64,000 nt of DNA from Acridotheres tristis (Eukaryota > Chordata > Aves > Passeriformes > Sturnidae), in the NCBI GenBank assembly GCA_037013685.1, contig CM072886.1, positions 6,510,001 through 6,574,000 of the forward strand. The letters run 5' to 3'. Below are positions 35,876-50,411 of the stretch, piece by piece. The translations under genes and the position numbers were made by a program. Under the pieces are notes generated by a model. That model was not told the DNA's origin, did not search any database, and saw only the letters and a program-made list of their open reading frames with translations. Every line of letters begins with the position of its first letter. Position 1 is the first letter of the stretch.

Positions 35876-38800
35876 TCAGTTTTTCCTCATCTCCTTAAGA
35901 CATTGGAAGTTCTCCACTTTAATCTTTGGTTAGGACAGCACAGGAGGATAATTTAAACAGATCTCTCAGGGCACAAATTAATTCTTAAAATAGTTCTTCC
36001 TGGCGTGATAAGCTGAGAGCCTCACATATTGTTTTTCTCTTTTTTTTCCTTGGTACAGTATTTTAGGGAAGGGAAGAGCATGGGAAGACACTAAGCACCA
36101 CAAATAGCATCATATAATCTGCATTTTCAGGGTGACATTATACAAAACAGGCAGGCTCAATGGTTCAGAGAAAACAAGAGGAAAGCAACTTTGATATTTG
36201 GGGCTGAGAAACTCTGCCTTCATCTAACCCTGCAGTTGTTGGACTTTTCTTGTCTCTTCAATGCTTTTGGAATATATGTATTTATCACTGTTTGCTGCAG
36301 GTTAAAACAAGTCTACCTGTGTTTCTGGGAGGCAGGGGTTTACAAGTGTCTTTTCTGAACAAAGAGGGCTATCCCTCCTTCTTAAAGCTGTGTAAAAGTG
36401 CTGGGTTTTGTAAGCTGGGTTGTTACAAAGCAGTGATGATCTTGTTTCAAGTAGTGTTACCTGCCTAATGCCATTTTGCTGTTGGCATGCCATGTCTTTG
36501 CTACTTTGGTCTTCTTACATGAAGTACAAAATTCTCAGAATAGGTCTTTAGTATATGCAGAATCTTGATTGAGTATATTCTATAACTGGCTGAATTGCAA
36601 TTATACACATATGGTACACTTAAATATTCTGGAAGTACGTGCTCTCTCAGCTCTGCCCTAGTGTGAGCATGAAATAGAAATATCAAGAATATATAAATAT
36701 CAATCATATTGATGAATATTAATGTCTGAGTCTGTGAGCAACTTTGCTCACTCCCATCATTTCTTTTATTGTTTTCACAATACATTATTAGTAAGATGGC
36801 TTGACAGCGGGGGGCTGAATCCAATCTCTGTCTATTGATTTGAGTGCACTTTTATCTTCCAACACCAAAAGCAGATCTAAACCCTTACTTTATCTAAAAC
36901 TGTTCATAACTGAAAAAAGGCTCTATTCAAATTCTATTTCTAGCTGAAATTCTATTTCCAGGCTTATGCATATCAAGAATTACTGAGAATTTTTTCCTTG
37001 CTTAAAAGTGATCAAGAAACTGAAAAATGTATCTTTGAGAAAAATTGAAGGCAAAGTGCTGGTCTGGCTGTAGAGGACTGAGTCTTTTTCAGTAGCAGCT
37101 GCTGCTGTCATAAGAGATTTTGACCATCCCTTTTCTGTGTTCCTTGCTGTGACATTCCCTGGATCCAGAGGCAAGCAAGTGTCACAGTTGGCTTAAATCT
37201 GTGCTGTGTCCTACCATACTAACCCAAAGAGAAGCTGGTCATGAAAAGACACTGCAGGAACAGGGTGGGGAAAGTTTGAAAACATCTGCAGAAGCTTTGC
37301 AGGCATAAAAATTTAAAAATCTACTTTAGACTCATGTGTCTATATGCAAATGAAGTCATGTTCTGTCTTAAGATTTACAAAAATGATAATTCGAAAATGA
37401 TTAGGATGTGGAGATAAGCAAAGCACTGCTTTAGCTGCTGAAGGCAGGCAATCCCTTTCTTCCTTAGGTAATTAAAAATGTTTCTATACAATTTCTTTCT
37501 GATAAGCAATGCTGCTCACTTCCATGCCAGTTAAACTGCTCAGCATTCCAATCATTTATCTCCTTGCTTATCTGTCTCATGGGTCTGAACTCTAAGTCTT
37601 TTGGACATCATGTACAGAAAACATTCTGTAAGTGATAAGTAATGCTGTCTGTTACTGTCAAGTTGTGATTGCTTGATCAAGATGTGAGTTGGACGTGGTT
37701 GCCTTTGTGCACTCAGCTGCTCCTGACACAGCTGTGGTTTCTTGTTCAGAGGGCTGGACGTGGACACGTGCAGTGCACCATTATCACACTTGGCTTTCTG
37801 CTAGACCCGGTGCTCAGAAGTCCGTGGCAAAGCCTGCAGACACTGATAGACTCAGGATCTGGCTCAAGAGGACTAGAGAATCCTCTTCTCCCCCTCGGGG
37901 TTTGTTAGCTGGATGTGTGGATATGCCATTAAGGCACTTTCCCATTAAAAAGGGGAAGAAAATAGTAACAGTGGGTCAAGTACTCTGACAAGCTTTAGCT
38001 ATTTACACAGGATAATGATCTCTGTGTTTTAACATAAGCCTATAAATTTGTTATCTTAGTTTAGCCCAATTCTTGCTACTTTAATGGCCTTTGGGAATGC
38101 AAATAGCTCTTCAGTCATATATAAAGATAAGGAGGCTGATTTTTTAATGAAAATGTGGTAACAGGCATCAGGCTAAAATGAGACTTTTAAATATTTTAAA
38201 AAGTGAGTCAGCATATCAAGTATAACAGGATCACAGATTCTCAAAGAACAATTTTTATAAAACATATTTAAAGGGTTGATTGGTTAATTGGGTATTTGAA
38301 CACTGAGGATAAGGATTGTTCTCATTTCTTTTGCTATGTAGAGAAGAACTGTCACGGGCTTATGGGAAGCAAGATCCTGTTCTTAAATGTGCTTGTGTCC
38401 TAGACAAGGTTGATAATGACTGCATGGAATCCATGTAAAAGACCAAAAAATTAGTGAGGAGACAAAATAGCTTGAGGGCTGCCTTATTGAAGTGGGCTCC
38501 ATGGAGGAGTGGAATCAGATCAATAGAACAATTCTGCCTATTAGCTGTCATTAAGGTAATCAATTCTGAATTTTACAGAACAGCTGGAATTCCAAATAAG
38601 AGGTGTGGCGTCTTCAAGTTGAAAGAGAACACATTTTACTTGGAAACCTAGGCTGGACTCAGGAAGAAAATGATGGAAAGATTAATATTTCATGCTGCTA
38701 ATGTTCTCCTGCCACTCTACTTCACAGAAATAGCTTGTAGTATCTTGAAGAGGGAGTACAGTTGGAGTATCTAATATACTATGCTGGAATGTGCCTCTAC

Positions 38801-41800
38801 TTGTGTAACTTTATCCAAATAAGAAAAGAAGTGTGCACTTCAGCTGTATTATGCAGGCATTCCCCCTGTGTTGTTTTAATTCAGGCAATTCTGGGATTCC
38901 TGTACCAGGGGATATCAATCCCTGTGTGCCCTGCTGTCTGCCTGCAAGGTCATAAATATTCTCTGTCATTGTGAGATGAGTCCTGTGCTGTTACTTCATT
39001 CCCAGAGTAGATTAAACGAAAAATTATGGGTGTGCTCACATTGTGGACCCACCCTGTGAGAATCATAGAGACAATACTGAGATCCCAAACTCATATTTTT
39101 GATTGGGGGATTATTTCAAACAAATTACAGATGGGCGTGCATGTTCTTTAGTAGCAGTTCAGCATCTTCTCTCTAAGCATCATCTGAAATGAAGCCAGTT
39201 TCTGTACTCTGAGTCTACTATAGAATGTGAGTGAGAGCATGGTAGATGTGTACAGCTGAGAGATTTGGTCAGCAGTGCAAGTAGTGCAGTTCTGAAATGA
39301 ACAAAAGGACTAGAAGTCAAACAAATGTAACTTCATGTGAGCTATGTTCTTGTATCCAAAGATATTCTTATATATATATATTTCTTTTTTTTTCTTTCCC
39401 TCTGAGGTGTGACTTAAAATCATTCCAGATCTTCTCTGCTCACTCGGCTGCTATCCAGAAAATCACTGCCCCTGGGTACCAAATGTCTTGGTTGGTTCTA
39501 CATGCTTTGCATGAAAGAATGCAAGGATCTTGATTCTCTGTGACAACAAAGCCTCCCTACAGCACATGAGCAATACAAATTATGTCCAAAGAGTGCAGGA
39601 TCCCTTTGCATTGTAAACAGGCACTGGTGTACAGCAGATTCAGGCATGGATTGAAAGTTGTGAATTTTATATCTTGAAACAGGGAAGGGACTTTGCCCTT
39701 CTGTTGGTCAATATATTTCTGTTGTATGCTAGATCACAAAGAGCCACTGGTGAATCCTCTCTCTTTTTTAGCAAGGTTTGAAGTTCCACATTGTAACTGA
39801 GTGTTTGTAAGCAGACTCAGCTGTGAATTCACAAGAAAGCTCTGATTCACAGAGCCATTATCTGGCACAGTCAGACTTCCCACTGCAGCATCCCAGTGGC
39901 AGAGAATCCATGCAGAGGAATGGAACAGCACCATGAAAAATACCTCTGAGGTGCCCAGATCCAACACTGGGCTGAAAGGAGCCTGGCCTGGAGCTTTAAA
40001 CAGGTGGGAGTGAGTCTCCTGGGAGATGAGCTAATTTAGTGTGTTATCTCGGTGACTTGTGACAGCAGAGCTCCTACGTTCCTGGCTGGAGCAGAAAACT
40101 GTCACATCCCAAAGGTGAGGCCCTGCTTGTGAGAATCCCTCATTCTGGCTGCAGTGTTCTGACTCAGGTTATTACAGCTCTGCAGAAATCAGGGGCAGTG
40201 CCCACTTTGGGAATGTGTCTGCCAAAAAAGGAAAAAGGAGAAAGTTCTGCTTTGCATAGAAAACAATAGATTTATTTAGTTTTAAGGGAACTGTTCAGTA
40301 TTTGCCATTTGAGGGTATAAGCTTTTTAAAAATAAAATTCTTCATATGAAGGAATACTTTTTTTCTTGATAGCAACTCTTTAAATTACATGTCTCATTGT
40401 AGACCCAACACAGGCTTTCTCCAGGAATCATAGAGAACATTTGTTCATTCTGTTAATGGTATCTAATCTATTCCTCAAGAGATTAAATTTCTGTAATAGC
40501 GCTCCTGAGAACACAGTATTCAAGAACATGGAATTGCATCAAACTGGCAGTCTTTTCTAGCTTTAATTTGCCACAAGGAATGCAGTCAGCTGAGTGATGG
40601 GGAGGGGGAGACAGACGTGGAAAGAAGCATGTTTGGTGTCAAACTGGAGTCTCAAAAGGAAGAGACTGCAGAAAAGCCTCTTCAGTATCCAGTGCTGAAA
40701 TGAAAGGCTTCTGGAAGGCCAAAGCCTCTAAAATTCATATATTTCTATAGAATGCTGCTTGAAATTGTGTAAATTTTACATGCTTTTTATACCTTGACCA
40801 AGTGGGATGTGCTCTGTCCTTGGTACTGCTGCTCCCTCCATTCCTGACAGAGGTGACTTGTGTTGCATTCTTTTACATTAAATCTAATTTTTTTGCTGTT
40901 GGATAAGGGCAGAATGATATGTCTCTGAAGGTCATCAGTTATCTGGGGTTATGAGGGTATGTTTGAATGCCACAAGACTCTTACAGAATTCGATGTGTCA
41001 TTCCAGTTGTGGTCCATTAGCTGTGCTGTGCATTGCTACAGGCATTTCATGAACAGTGGTTGTACCTGCTTTCAGTTCTTATGCCTTTAATGCTGCTTCT
41101 TTGTGATCTTTATCAGGCATTAAGTTGTGGTGAATCATGGTCACTTTGGATGATGTGAGAAAAGGTAGCACTTTTAAAATGATGTAGAGTACAGTAATGT
41201 CTATTTTTAACATGTTATATTCTGTATGTTTTATCTTCACAGTTTTTGATATTTTGTCTGGCTTTTTTTTTCCCTTTCATCTTTTCTTTCACCTTTCTGT
41301 TCTGCCCACTCTGATTCTTAAGTAAGATTTAAGTAAATGAAATAGAATCAGAGAAAAGAGAGTGCCAGCAGCAATGGACCAGGAAAGCTGTGCACACTCC
41401 TTCAAAGTGCAGATGTGAAGATGTGAAGAACTGTGAGAGAAGTGCATTCATAAAGTTTGAAACCCTGGTTAAACATAAAATTGGAGAGGGACCTGTATTT
41501 GAAATCAGTGAAGGTGGTCAAGAGTGGGAAGACAAGGAAATATTAATTTCTGACTTAATGACAGATTTTGAGTAGGATTATTGGTTGGCTTTGAATGATT
41601 ATTCAGTGGTGGAGTATGGAACTTAGTCCTTCTTGTGTGCAGACATCCACTGTGGCTTTGAGCAAGTGTGTTAGGTGCTTAGTGGCAGTCAGCAGTTTCT
41701 CTTCTGCTGAGATAATCCATGTTGCCTAAAATTGGGAGGAAAAAGAATATCTGTGAGTCTCCTGAGGACTGCTATGTGAAATATGGAGTTCTGAGATGCT

Positions 41801-42489
41801 GTAGTAACTCAGGCTGCACAAGTAGCTGAGATATCAGAGAGATGCACTCCTCGATGTTTGGAGAATGCAGGGAAAGGGTCACAGGAGAAGACCTGAAAGT
41901 TAAAACTCATTCTGAAGGTTTAGATATTAATAAGAATTTCAGCAAAAAATATCAAGATGAAGGTAAATGCTGTCAGGACTTGAGACAGTTATAAGCAAAC
42001 TTGCAAATGAGAGAGAGATAATGCACAGAATCCAAGGATTGTATGATTCTAAGATTTTGAGAACTTGAAGCAATTTTATACTTCAGGGTAAGATGGAGAT
42101 GCATCTTTCTGCTCTCCATTGCATAATACAGAGACCTTTTCCGAGCAGGAATAATTAATAGCTTTTTCAGTAGAAATACTGCAGTATAATTAGGAGCCAG
42201 AGAGGTTAAATAGAAATGTAAATGCGGGGATGATGAGCCAAGGATATGCGTGGTCATAGGTTAAACCAAAACTTTTCAGAAATGGAAGCCAGAAGCTGAA
42301 GTTTGGTGCTTGGCAGGCTGATGGAGAGCATCTTCCAGAAAGTCAGGATGAGGGGATGAGACAAGGCTGAAGCCCAGGGTCTGGTACTTGTAGAGAGAAA
42401 GCCCTAACAAAAGTTGTGGTAGTTGGTGGAAGCTCTTAAATGTGATGGTAGCAGAGAGGACATAGCTACTTCCTACCTCCATTAGTGAA

Positions 42490-42590
42490 AATTCTTCACT
42501 ACATAAAATCCTTTACTGTATAAAATTTAGGAAACCTCTGATCTTCAGAGGTCCCTTTCAACCCTAACTTTTCTGTGATCCATGAGAGAG
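42490..42590 (+). mobile_element. CR1 3' terminal remnant
   Basis: AAATTCTTCACTA followed about 45 bp later by CTGATCTTCAGAGGTCCCTT, TCAACCCTAAC and TTCTGTGATCCATGAG matches the CR1 3' end ('gatgatctttagaggtcccttccaaccc...ttctgtgattctatga'). Only the last 60-100 bp survive, and the terminal octamer is mutated. Confidence 0.62.
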
Positions 42591-45500
42591 GAGAGGGTGA
42601 GTGGACTAGAGAGTGACTATTAACTCTCTGGACTAGTTATGGGAGTTACAGCAGAAGCAGGATTGGATTTGGTGGTGAAAGATGCTTGTGGAGGAAGGAA
42701 CTCCAGGCACCTGTTCACCTGCCTGCCTTGAGCAGAGCAGCAAAGAGGTGTTTCTTTTGGCCAGTTCTCAGATACCCTGTTCCCCTTCAGAAACACCCTG
42801 CCTTCAAAATAAGTACCTGAATAACCAGACACATGGCCTGCTTTTCTGCATGGGGGGTATGGTGGGGGAAAGGCAGCTGTCTTTGTCAGGGAAAAAGATT
42901 CCCAAAACTACAAGAGGAATAAAATGGTTAAGGTCCCCCTCTTGCTCAGAGAAAGGGCTCTGCTTCTCTCATTTTGCCTTGTATTCTCCATCCCTGAGTG
43001 TCCTGATTGCCTCTGCCCTTACTGCTGCTGGACTAAAGCTTTTTGTTGAGAGACAACCTGTGTGCTGTCTGCATGATAAATGGTCAGTGGCAAGCAATGT
43101 AGGGCTATTACTATTATGAGATACTATTTTGTGAAAGAAACTGCAGGTGAAAAGTGCAGATGGACCATTATTTCTCAGAGCAGGTTTTGTCCTAGACTGC
43201 TGAACAGGATCTGCTCACAAGGGCATAACAGGGGCTCTGCTTTGGGATCGTGTCCTGTCAAACAGCCCTGCAGTGCCAGCACCATGGCTGTGCCTCTGGG
43301 ATAATGGTCTTGGCAGGAGAGGCTGGAGAAAGGATGGGGCAACCCCCTTGCTTTACTGGTGAGTGAGGAGCCCTGCTGGAAGGCATTTCCCTGTCTCAAA
43401 GAACCACCTTTAAAAAGCTGAAATGCAGATGTTCATGGGCAGGGGACAGGCCAGTTTTGTTGGAGTTGGCATGTGCTGGGATGGAGAAGAGTCAGTGGTG
43501 GGATCCTGGTGAGCCACCAAGGGAGCAGGAGCACCCAGACATCATCTCTGCTGCTCCCTCAGACTTGGTGTGTCCCTTTCAGCCCTTTGGTGGAATCCAC
43601 CACCCGCCCCAGGCTGGCAAAGCCTCGTGCCCTCACTGCACCTCTGTAAATACACAAGCCTAGGCTGAGCAGGGGACCAAATGTGTCTCATGGTGAAGGA
43701 GGGTGAGAGAGACTGAAGAGAACGCTTATGAAGAGTTAAGCTGAGCTCACAAATTAAAAGAACATGCAAAAAGCCAATAGAAAGGGGAAGAGAATGAGTT
43801 TGAATGAAACAGCAAAACAAAGAAGATCTGGAAGGTGAATTGTGGTCTTTTTCTTTTTTTTTAACCCTTCAGCTTATATCCTTTTTCGGTCTGAAAACAA
43901 ATGGCTGTTCCCTTTATTGTTTATAGCATCATAAGACATATAAAATAAAAGCAAATTTTATGTAAAGTTTCACAATGCTTTGGCTAAACTAGTTTCTATT
44001 GCTGCTTAACTGCTGCTGAGTTTGAAATTGGAGAGATAATAAGGCTTCATCTGAAGCAATTAGTCTGCAGTTTTTGACTCCATTACCTTTGGTTATGTCT
44101 CTAGTCAAATAGTTACATGGAGATATTGAAGACTTAGTTGTAGTAAGATATTGTCAAAAGTGAAATCACAACTTAGACTTTAATTTATTGTTAATTTAGA
44201 CTGTCAGAGATACTGTAATAAACATATAATAGCATATTATGTGGTATGCATTTTGGGTCATTAATTTAGCTTAATCACACTGTGACCAACCTCTCAACTC
44301 ATTTTGTGTCAGGTTTAAAGGGGTCTGATACTTAATCTTAATGTGGTTGTAAGAATTAACAAATGGTACATTAAGTTGTAACTGCACTAAAGTGTGCTGA
44401 GAGCCAAACACTTTCATGTTTTTGTTTTCATGGCCAGGAGCAAACAGGTTATTTTCAAATGCATTTGCAGAATTTTGTGCCTACTGATAGAAAGAAATTC
44501 TTGATGGGCAGGAAAAACATATTGCAACTTATCCCATATTAAATGAGAGAGTGAAGAGGCATGGGATGATACATGGAAAAAGAGATGATACAGCTTGAAG
44601 GATAAAAGTAAGGAAAAACTTAATGGTTGTTATTATTCTGAGATACAGTGGTGTTTGAAAAAAAGGAGCATTTACTCAAGGTGGAGGAAGCATCATGAAA
44701 CTTTTTTTTTAAATTACCTAAATTTGAGATTCTGCAGATGTCATTGCAGTGCATATAATAAGCATTGACTAGTCCTCAAAGCAGGAAATCTATTCCTCAA
44801 TTTTTCTTCTTCTTAAGAATCCCTGGCACGTCACAGTTTAGTTGAATCTAATATACTAACAACCTTCCTTTTTCTAATTTTAATGTCCCAATATCTGTGA
44901 TTTAAAAGTTAATTTACAAACGTTGCTGAGAATGCTGATACATTTAATCTAACAAGAATTTGAGATTAATCTTTGTAAGCTTCATCATTGGAGGGTGCAG
45001 TTGCATTAAATTGATTTATTTTCCATGATGTTTTCCTCATAAGGTTTTACACATGGTTTTACATGGATTATATTGGTGGCTGACTTTTCCATTGCAAGTC
45101 ATGGTATAATTAGAAGTTTTATTCCAACAAACTAAACAAGCCAGATAAAGAGCAGATATAAAAATATGGGACAGAAAAATCCAAGGAGAAATTGATTGAA
45201 ACAGCCCTGGAAAGTACTTAGCACATGAAGTTTGTGCATTAGGGAGATTATATTGATTGGGAAACGTTTTGACTTTGGTTGCTGAGGGCTGTTCAGTGCT
45301 CACTTGTCCAAATCAGTATCTCTTGGCAGGACCAGCTAACCTCAATAACTCCTCCTCTGCTTGAGAAATGCTGCCTTCCCACCTTTGAGGGTGATAATAA
45401 GTAAATAGATGATGTCTTCTTTTGGTTTTGTGCCTTGTTTACAAACTGGGCTTTCCAAACCCTTCTGGGAGAATACAAGAGCGAGTTGTTGTGTACGAGG

Positions 45501-47254
45501 CATCTTTTGCTCAAATGTGTTAAGGAATTCGGTGTTGATACTGGGCTGTGTGATGACAGAGCATCCCTGTGCAAAACAGAACTTTAAGGAATTCTGGAAA
45601 CCGTATGTATCTGAAATTTGAGATGTTTTCATGAGTGTCTACACTGAGAATAAATCTGCTGACTTCATCAAGCCATGAGCTGGTCCCTGTACTACCTTTC
45701 CCTATCTTGAAAACCCTGATGAAGAAATTCGAGGCTTTTAATCTACAAGAGCAACAAACTTGTAACTAACAGACTTATTTCAGCTGGCTCATTCTTTTTC
45801 ATATGGCTTTTATTATAGAAATGCCTGATATTGTAAACAGTTCTCTACTGTTCTGCCATGGTGGAGAGAAGTGCATCTTCCAGAAATCAGATTTCTCTTA
45901 TGCTCTTGGAGGTGTGGAAATCTGATGGAGCTCTGTCTGAGAATGGACTAAAGGATTAGGACCACAATATAAATTAGGTCTTGTATACACACTGGAAAAA
46001 GGTTGTGGGTCTGTTTTCCTCATGATTTGTTTCAGAAGATTTATTTTATCACCAATTGGCTCCCATGCTCTTGCTTGTGAGGAAATACTGTCCACACTGG
46101 TCTTCTCCTGACCTTGAGGTGGGAGGTGACAAAAATGAACTTGGGGACCACATAACTTCCCTGCCAAGTCTCCATTCTAGATAGTGTGCTTCCTATAAAT
46201 CCCTGTAGGTTCCTAAATTTCCTATAAATTTTAGGCCTTCTCCAGTTGGTTATAATGCTCTGAGCATCTAGGTAGTAAATCAGTGTTATCAGTAAATAAA
46301 TTGTCATCTTGTCTGTCGTGCCAAAAGGGAGCAATTTTATTTTTTTTTGTTCTTCAGCATCCTGCTGTGAATTCCAGAGAGACTTTGGTGATCAATATCA
46401 CACAGCCACTGTCACAGGCTAAGCCCAGGTTTTAAGTCTTCAGTGATCTCTCTGCTGTAAATTACAGCTGTTTGAAACTATGATGCATAGTGGTTTTTCT
46501 GTAAAATGCAGTTCATTTGTGCAAGGATATTCCCATTAAATCATCCAACTCAAAATATATTAGGGAAACCTTTCAAATCTCCATGGAGCTCTTCCTGGGG
46601 ATGGGTGGGGAGCTGGATAAAAGCTTGTGGCTCAGGATTGAAAGGAGGGCAGAGATAGGTTGTTGGATCCCAGAAACCTGGGAGTTTTGAACTTTCTGTG
46701 CTTTCTGGCACTGACCCCCAGGAGAACACTGCTTTTGACCTGAGGCCTTGGAGAAGGCTGCCAAATTTGAGTGATGGAGTTAAAGTCACAGGTGTGTAGT
46801 TAAATAGAAGTGTGTGATTTCACATGATGAAGGGGTTTAAATTTGAAGTTTTTATAATATAGTAATGGGGATGGGACAAAATTAAGGATGTGGGGTGTTT
46901 CCTCCTTCTTCATGCTTTCAGGCAGTAGTTTCTGGTTGGACAGTTAGTGCTGCACTGAGGGTCACAGGAGTTTAGTTATTGGGTCAAAAGTACAAATAAT
47001 AGAGGTGTTATTTCTCTATTGGACTGTTTAGCTTTAAAAGACCTTGTAACTAGCTAGATTTGCCTCCATTTTGCTGACTTTTAGCTAGTAGCTAGAAGTC
47101 TTGCAGAACTCTCTGTACTTTAGATAAAATTTACTAAACAGCCAAGTCCAAACATGAGAAAATTCTTCTCCTTTGTGTTTTTAATCTTTGTGTTTTGACT
47201 CTGAGTGAAAACAGAAGAAAAAATTAAGACAAACCACTAATAAAGTGGTGCAGT

Positions 47255-47938
47255 TACCCCATGTGCACAGGTGACTTTGAGAGCAGCCCTGAGGAACAGA
47301 ACCTGGGGGTGTTGGTTGATGAGAAGCTCAACACGACCCAGCAAAGTGAGCTGGCAGCCCAGACACCCAACCACATCCTGGGCTGCATCCCAAGAAATGT
47401 GGGCAGCAGGTGGAGGGAGGTGATTGTCCCCTTTCACCCCACTCTGGTGAGGCCAGCCTGGAGCACCAGGGTCTGGGCTCCCTGATGAAAGAAGGACAGA
47501 GGAGGCCACAAAGGTGTTTGGAGGGCTGGAGCACTTCTCTGATGGAGACAGGCTGAGAGAGTTGGGATTGTTAACCCTGGAGAGACCTTAGAGAACCTTC
47601 CAGTGCCTAAATGGGGCTGTGAGAGAGCTGGGAAGGGGATTTCTGCAGGTGCATGTAGTGATGGGGCAAGGGATAATGGCTTTAAACTGAAAGAATATAG
47701 TTAGATTAGATATTAGAAACAAAGTCTTTACTGTGAGTGTGGTGAGGCATTGAGAGGGTGCCCAGAGAAGCTGTGGATGCCCCATCCCTGGAAGTGCTCA
47801 AGGCCAGGTTGGATGGGGCTTGGAGCAACCTGGGACAGTGTAAGGTGTCCCTGCCCATGGCAGGGGACTGGAATGAGATGGTCTAGTCCTAAGTCCCTTC
47901 CAACCCAAACCATTCTGTGATTCTATGATTCCATATTG
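47255..47938 (+). mobile_element. CR1 LINE, ORF2 C-terminus plus complete 3' UTR
   Basis: The first 230 bp translate in one frame to a recognisable C-terminal segment of CR1 reverse transcriptase, with the blocks LGVLVDEKLN, LAAQTPNHILGCI and REVIVPF. The frame breaks after WAP at about 47,485. The 3' UTR then follows in normal order (GGGGCTGTGAGAGAGCTGG, GATTAGATATTAGAAAC, CAGAGAAGCTGTGGATGCCC, AAGGTGTCCCTGCCCATGGC, CCTTCCAACCCAAACCATTC) and ends in TGTGATTCTATGATTCC. This is the best preserved transposon copy in the window and the main reason to call the genome avian. It is 5'-truncated and cannot move by itself. Confidence 0.95.
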
Positions 47939-49899
47939 AGAATGTTTGGGCCATAAACCTAATTTTACCTAAGAATTTTTACATTACATTAAAATGAAAA
48001 ACCAAAAAAGACTTCCATCAGATTTAATGGGATGTGGAATTACCAAATAAAAAAAAATTTCATTGTTCTAAAAATGTTTCTGCTGCCCAAATATGCAATA
48101 AACTTCTGAGTTTATTCTCAAAGGTTTAAAATATCTGAAAACTTAAAACGTTTTTTCCCAATTTGATACAATTGGAGTTAATGACACACACCCCCAAACA
48201 ACTAACATCATAAATCTCCCATCTTGCTCTAGGAAAGTAAAAAGGGCTTGACTGGTTGCTATTTCTGTAAAAAAGCATTCTGGAAATGCTGCTTTATGTA
48301 CACAAAGATATGAAGTAATTGAGCTCAACAGGCCATGTAAAATACACATGAGAAATAAAGTATGTACTTGAGGCTAAAAATATAATCCTAAATGAATCCT
48401 ATTGGGATGATCTGTGCTCATGCTACTTCTAGTCCTCTCTCTGCAAGTGGAGCTTATTTCTCTTTGCTTTTGTTTCCCAAATAGCATTTTTTGTCATTTT
48501 TGTTTGGTCTCTATGAAAGAAGTTGCAGAAAGAATCAATTCTTTCTTCTTGTAAATTGCTGCAGTAAGGTCTACTGTAATACACAAATTGTGTATAATCC
48601 CACAGAGAAGAAGAATAGATGTAGCAGAGGTTTGGGGAAGAAGTTAATGAGAGATAATAATGAATCTACATGAGTGTGCTCTTTCTCTGTTCAGGGAGTC
48701 ACTGTTCAGGGAGACTGTGATACACATTTTTCAAACCATCTTCTAGATTATTTTTCCTTCAGTTCTAAACAGGCACTTACATTTTTGCTCACAAATGCCT
48801 ATTTGGAACACAGCCTCCAATATCCACTTGAGCCTTTGTTTCATTTTTTCTTGGCCCATTTCTTGAGTAATGGTTTATGTTGTTCAAAGAGAAAAAATCA
48901 GGAATTCACTTGTTGCAAGCTACTCACCAAATACTGTTTGTACTTTCATGTGTGGTTTGATACTTGTCAGGTGCAATGCATAACTTTTATTTATTTTTAT
49001 TGCTGAAACTGCTGTTAAAACAAGAGATGACAGTTGCTCCAAGGAGACTGAATTGAGGTGACACTCATATGTTTATACTTCATTACTTTTCATTGCCTTG
49101 ACAGTTTCTGTAGAGTTTCTTTCAATCAAAGAAACCTTCAATTATGATTAGTCCATGGCTCCCATGCCAAAAAATCTATTGAAGTGCATTTTGTATAGTA
49201 TTCATCAGCATGGATAACACAACTAAATCAAGAATAGATCAACTTCAGTTAAGGGATTTTTCAAGACTTGTTGTGTTGGCAGTATGCAAATGTAAAGATC
49301 TGTCTGAAAAAGATGTGGCATTCTCTTGTCCATTTTTTGCTGATTGTCTTTGCAAATATGAGCTATCATTACATTATACTTCTGCTTTCATATTCTGTGA
49401 GGGAGGAGAGGATACTCAAAAAAAATTGTATTAAGCCAGACCGTTAGTTCAAGACTGCTAAAAATCACTCCCATCATTTTGTGAAATTTCAGTGAACAAG
49501 AGAAGACTAGGAGCTTTTTTTAAATATAAATAAATAGACAAATAAATAAACAAATAAAATCCAACTGTGACCCTTGCCTGCGAGAATGGACTGAAAGGAA
49601 AGGAGATTTTTGCAGAATCAGCTGCTGCTGTTGCCAGTCTCTCAGATGCCCTCTCTGTGCCTGGGAGGTGTTTGCAGGGGGCTCTGGCTGTCGTTTGCCA
49701 CTGCCTGGCTGCAGCATCCGTGCTCCCACCCCGACACCGTGGCACAGGCAGATGCCTGAGGGGGGCACAGAAGGCTCCCATCCATTTTTAGCAGCAGATT
49801 TCAATGCCTGCTAGCCACTTACTCTTTTTGTCATTTGGGCAATGAGTCAAACTCTGGCCACATTATTTCGCTTTTAATAACCTGGGGTAGCTTCTCTCA

Positions 49900-49917
49900 T
49901 TTTTTTTTTTTTTTTTT
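49900..49917. repeat. 18-base poly-T tract
   Basis: A simple homopolymer run located just right of the GC-richer patch at 49,565-49,790. Confidence 0.9.
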
Positions 49918-50411
49918 AGAGTGCTTGGGACAAATATCCCCCTGAGTTTTGTCTTGGTCATGCTGCTGAATGATGGGATTCTGCTTGTCGTGAAATGCAC
50001 TCTGAATGCATAAAACAGAGCTAGAACTACTCAACAAGCTCCAGAGGCTTATTTAGCTAGCTGGGATTTGGCAGGAGATGACCAGTTAACATGAAAACCC
50101 AGGAAGAAAATCAAATAGTTGTGGGAGATGTTGAAAGTAACAGATGAGAAGAGATTGCTTGCAGAATTTTAATTCTACACAATAAATTATTGCTGGCAAA
50201 TTGAACTGCTGCTTGTTTTTCAGGGATATTAGAGAGCTGGAAATAATGCCTATTTTAGCCAAGCAATCATCTACTGCCTTTTGTTGACAGACAACTAAAA
50301 CCTGAGCAGGGAAAAAGACTAATTAATCATTACTTTATGTAACCTTTACCAGCGTGAAACAGCATTTGCATTTGAGTCCTAGTGTGCAATGTTCAAATTA
50401 AGTCTGGTTTG

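Larger units (their letters stand above)
34869..47254 (+). other. DPP6: DPP6-S intron 1, proximal part
   Basis: From the splice donor onward the sequence is intronic by inference. It carries a small CpG-rich cluster at about 35,815-35,875, a CR1 3' end remnant at 42,490-42,590 and a short TA tract at 39,369-39,382, but nothing matching DPP6 exon 2. Open frames here are short and unrecognised, including a 145-codon frame at 42,682-43,119 and a 139-bp GC-richer patch around 43,500-43,640. Confidence 0.55.

Noticed and set aside
40420..40510. Possible CR1 3' end at GGAATCATAGAGAACATTTG
   Set aside because: The following sequence does not continue in CR1 order, so this short similarity is likely chance.
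47261..47485. 74-codon plus-strand ORF
   Set aside because: It is the C-terminal remnant of CR1 reverse transcriptase, already described as part of the transposon, not a host gene.
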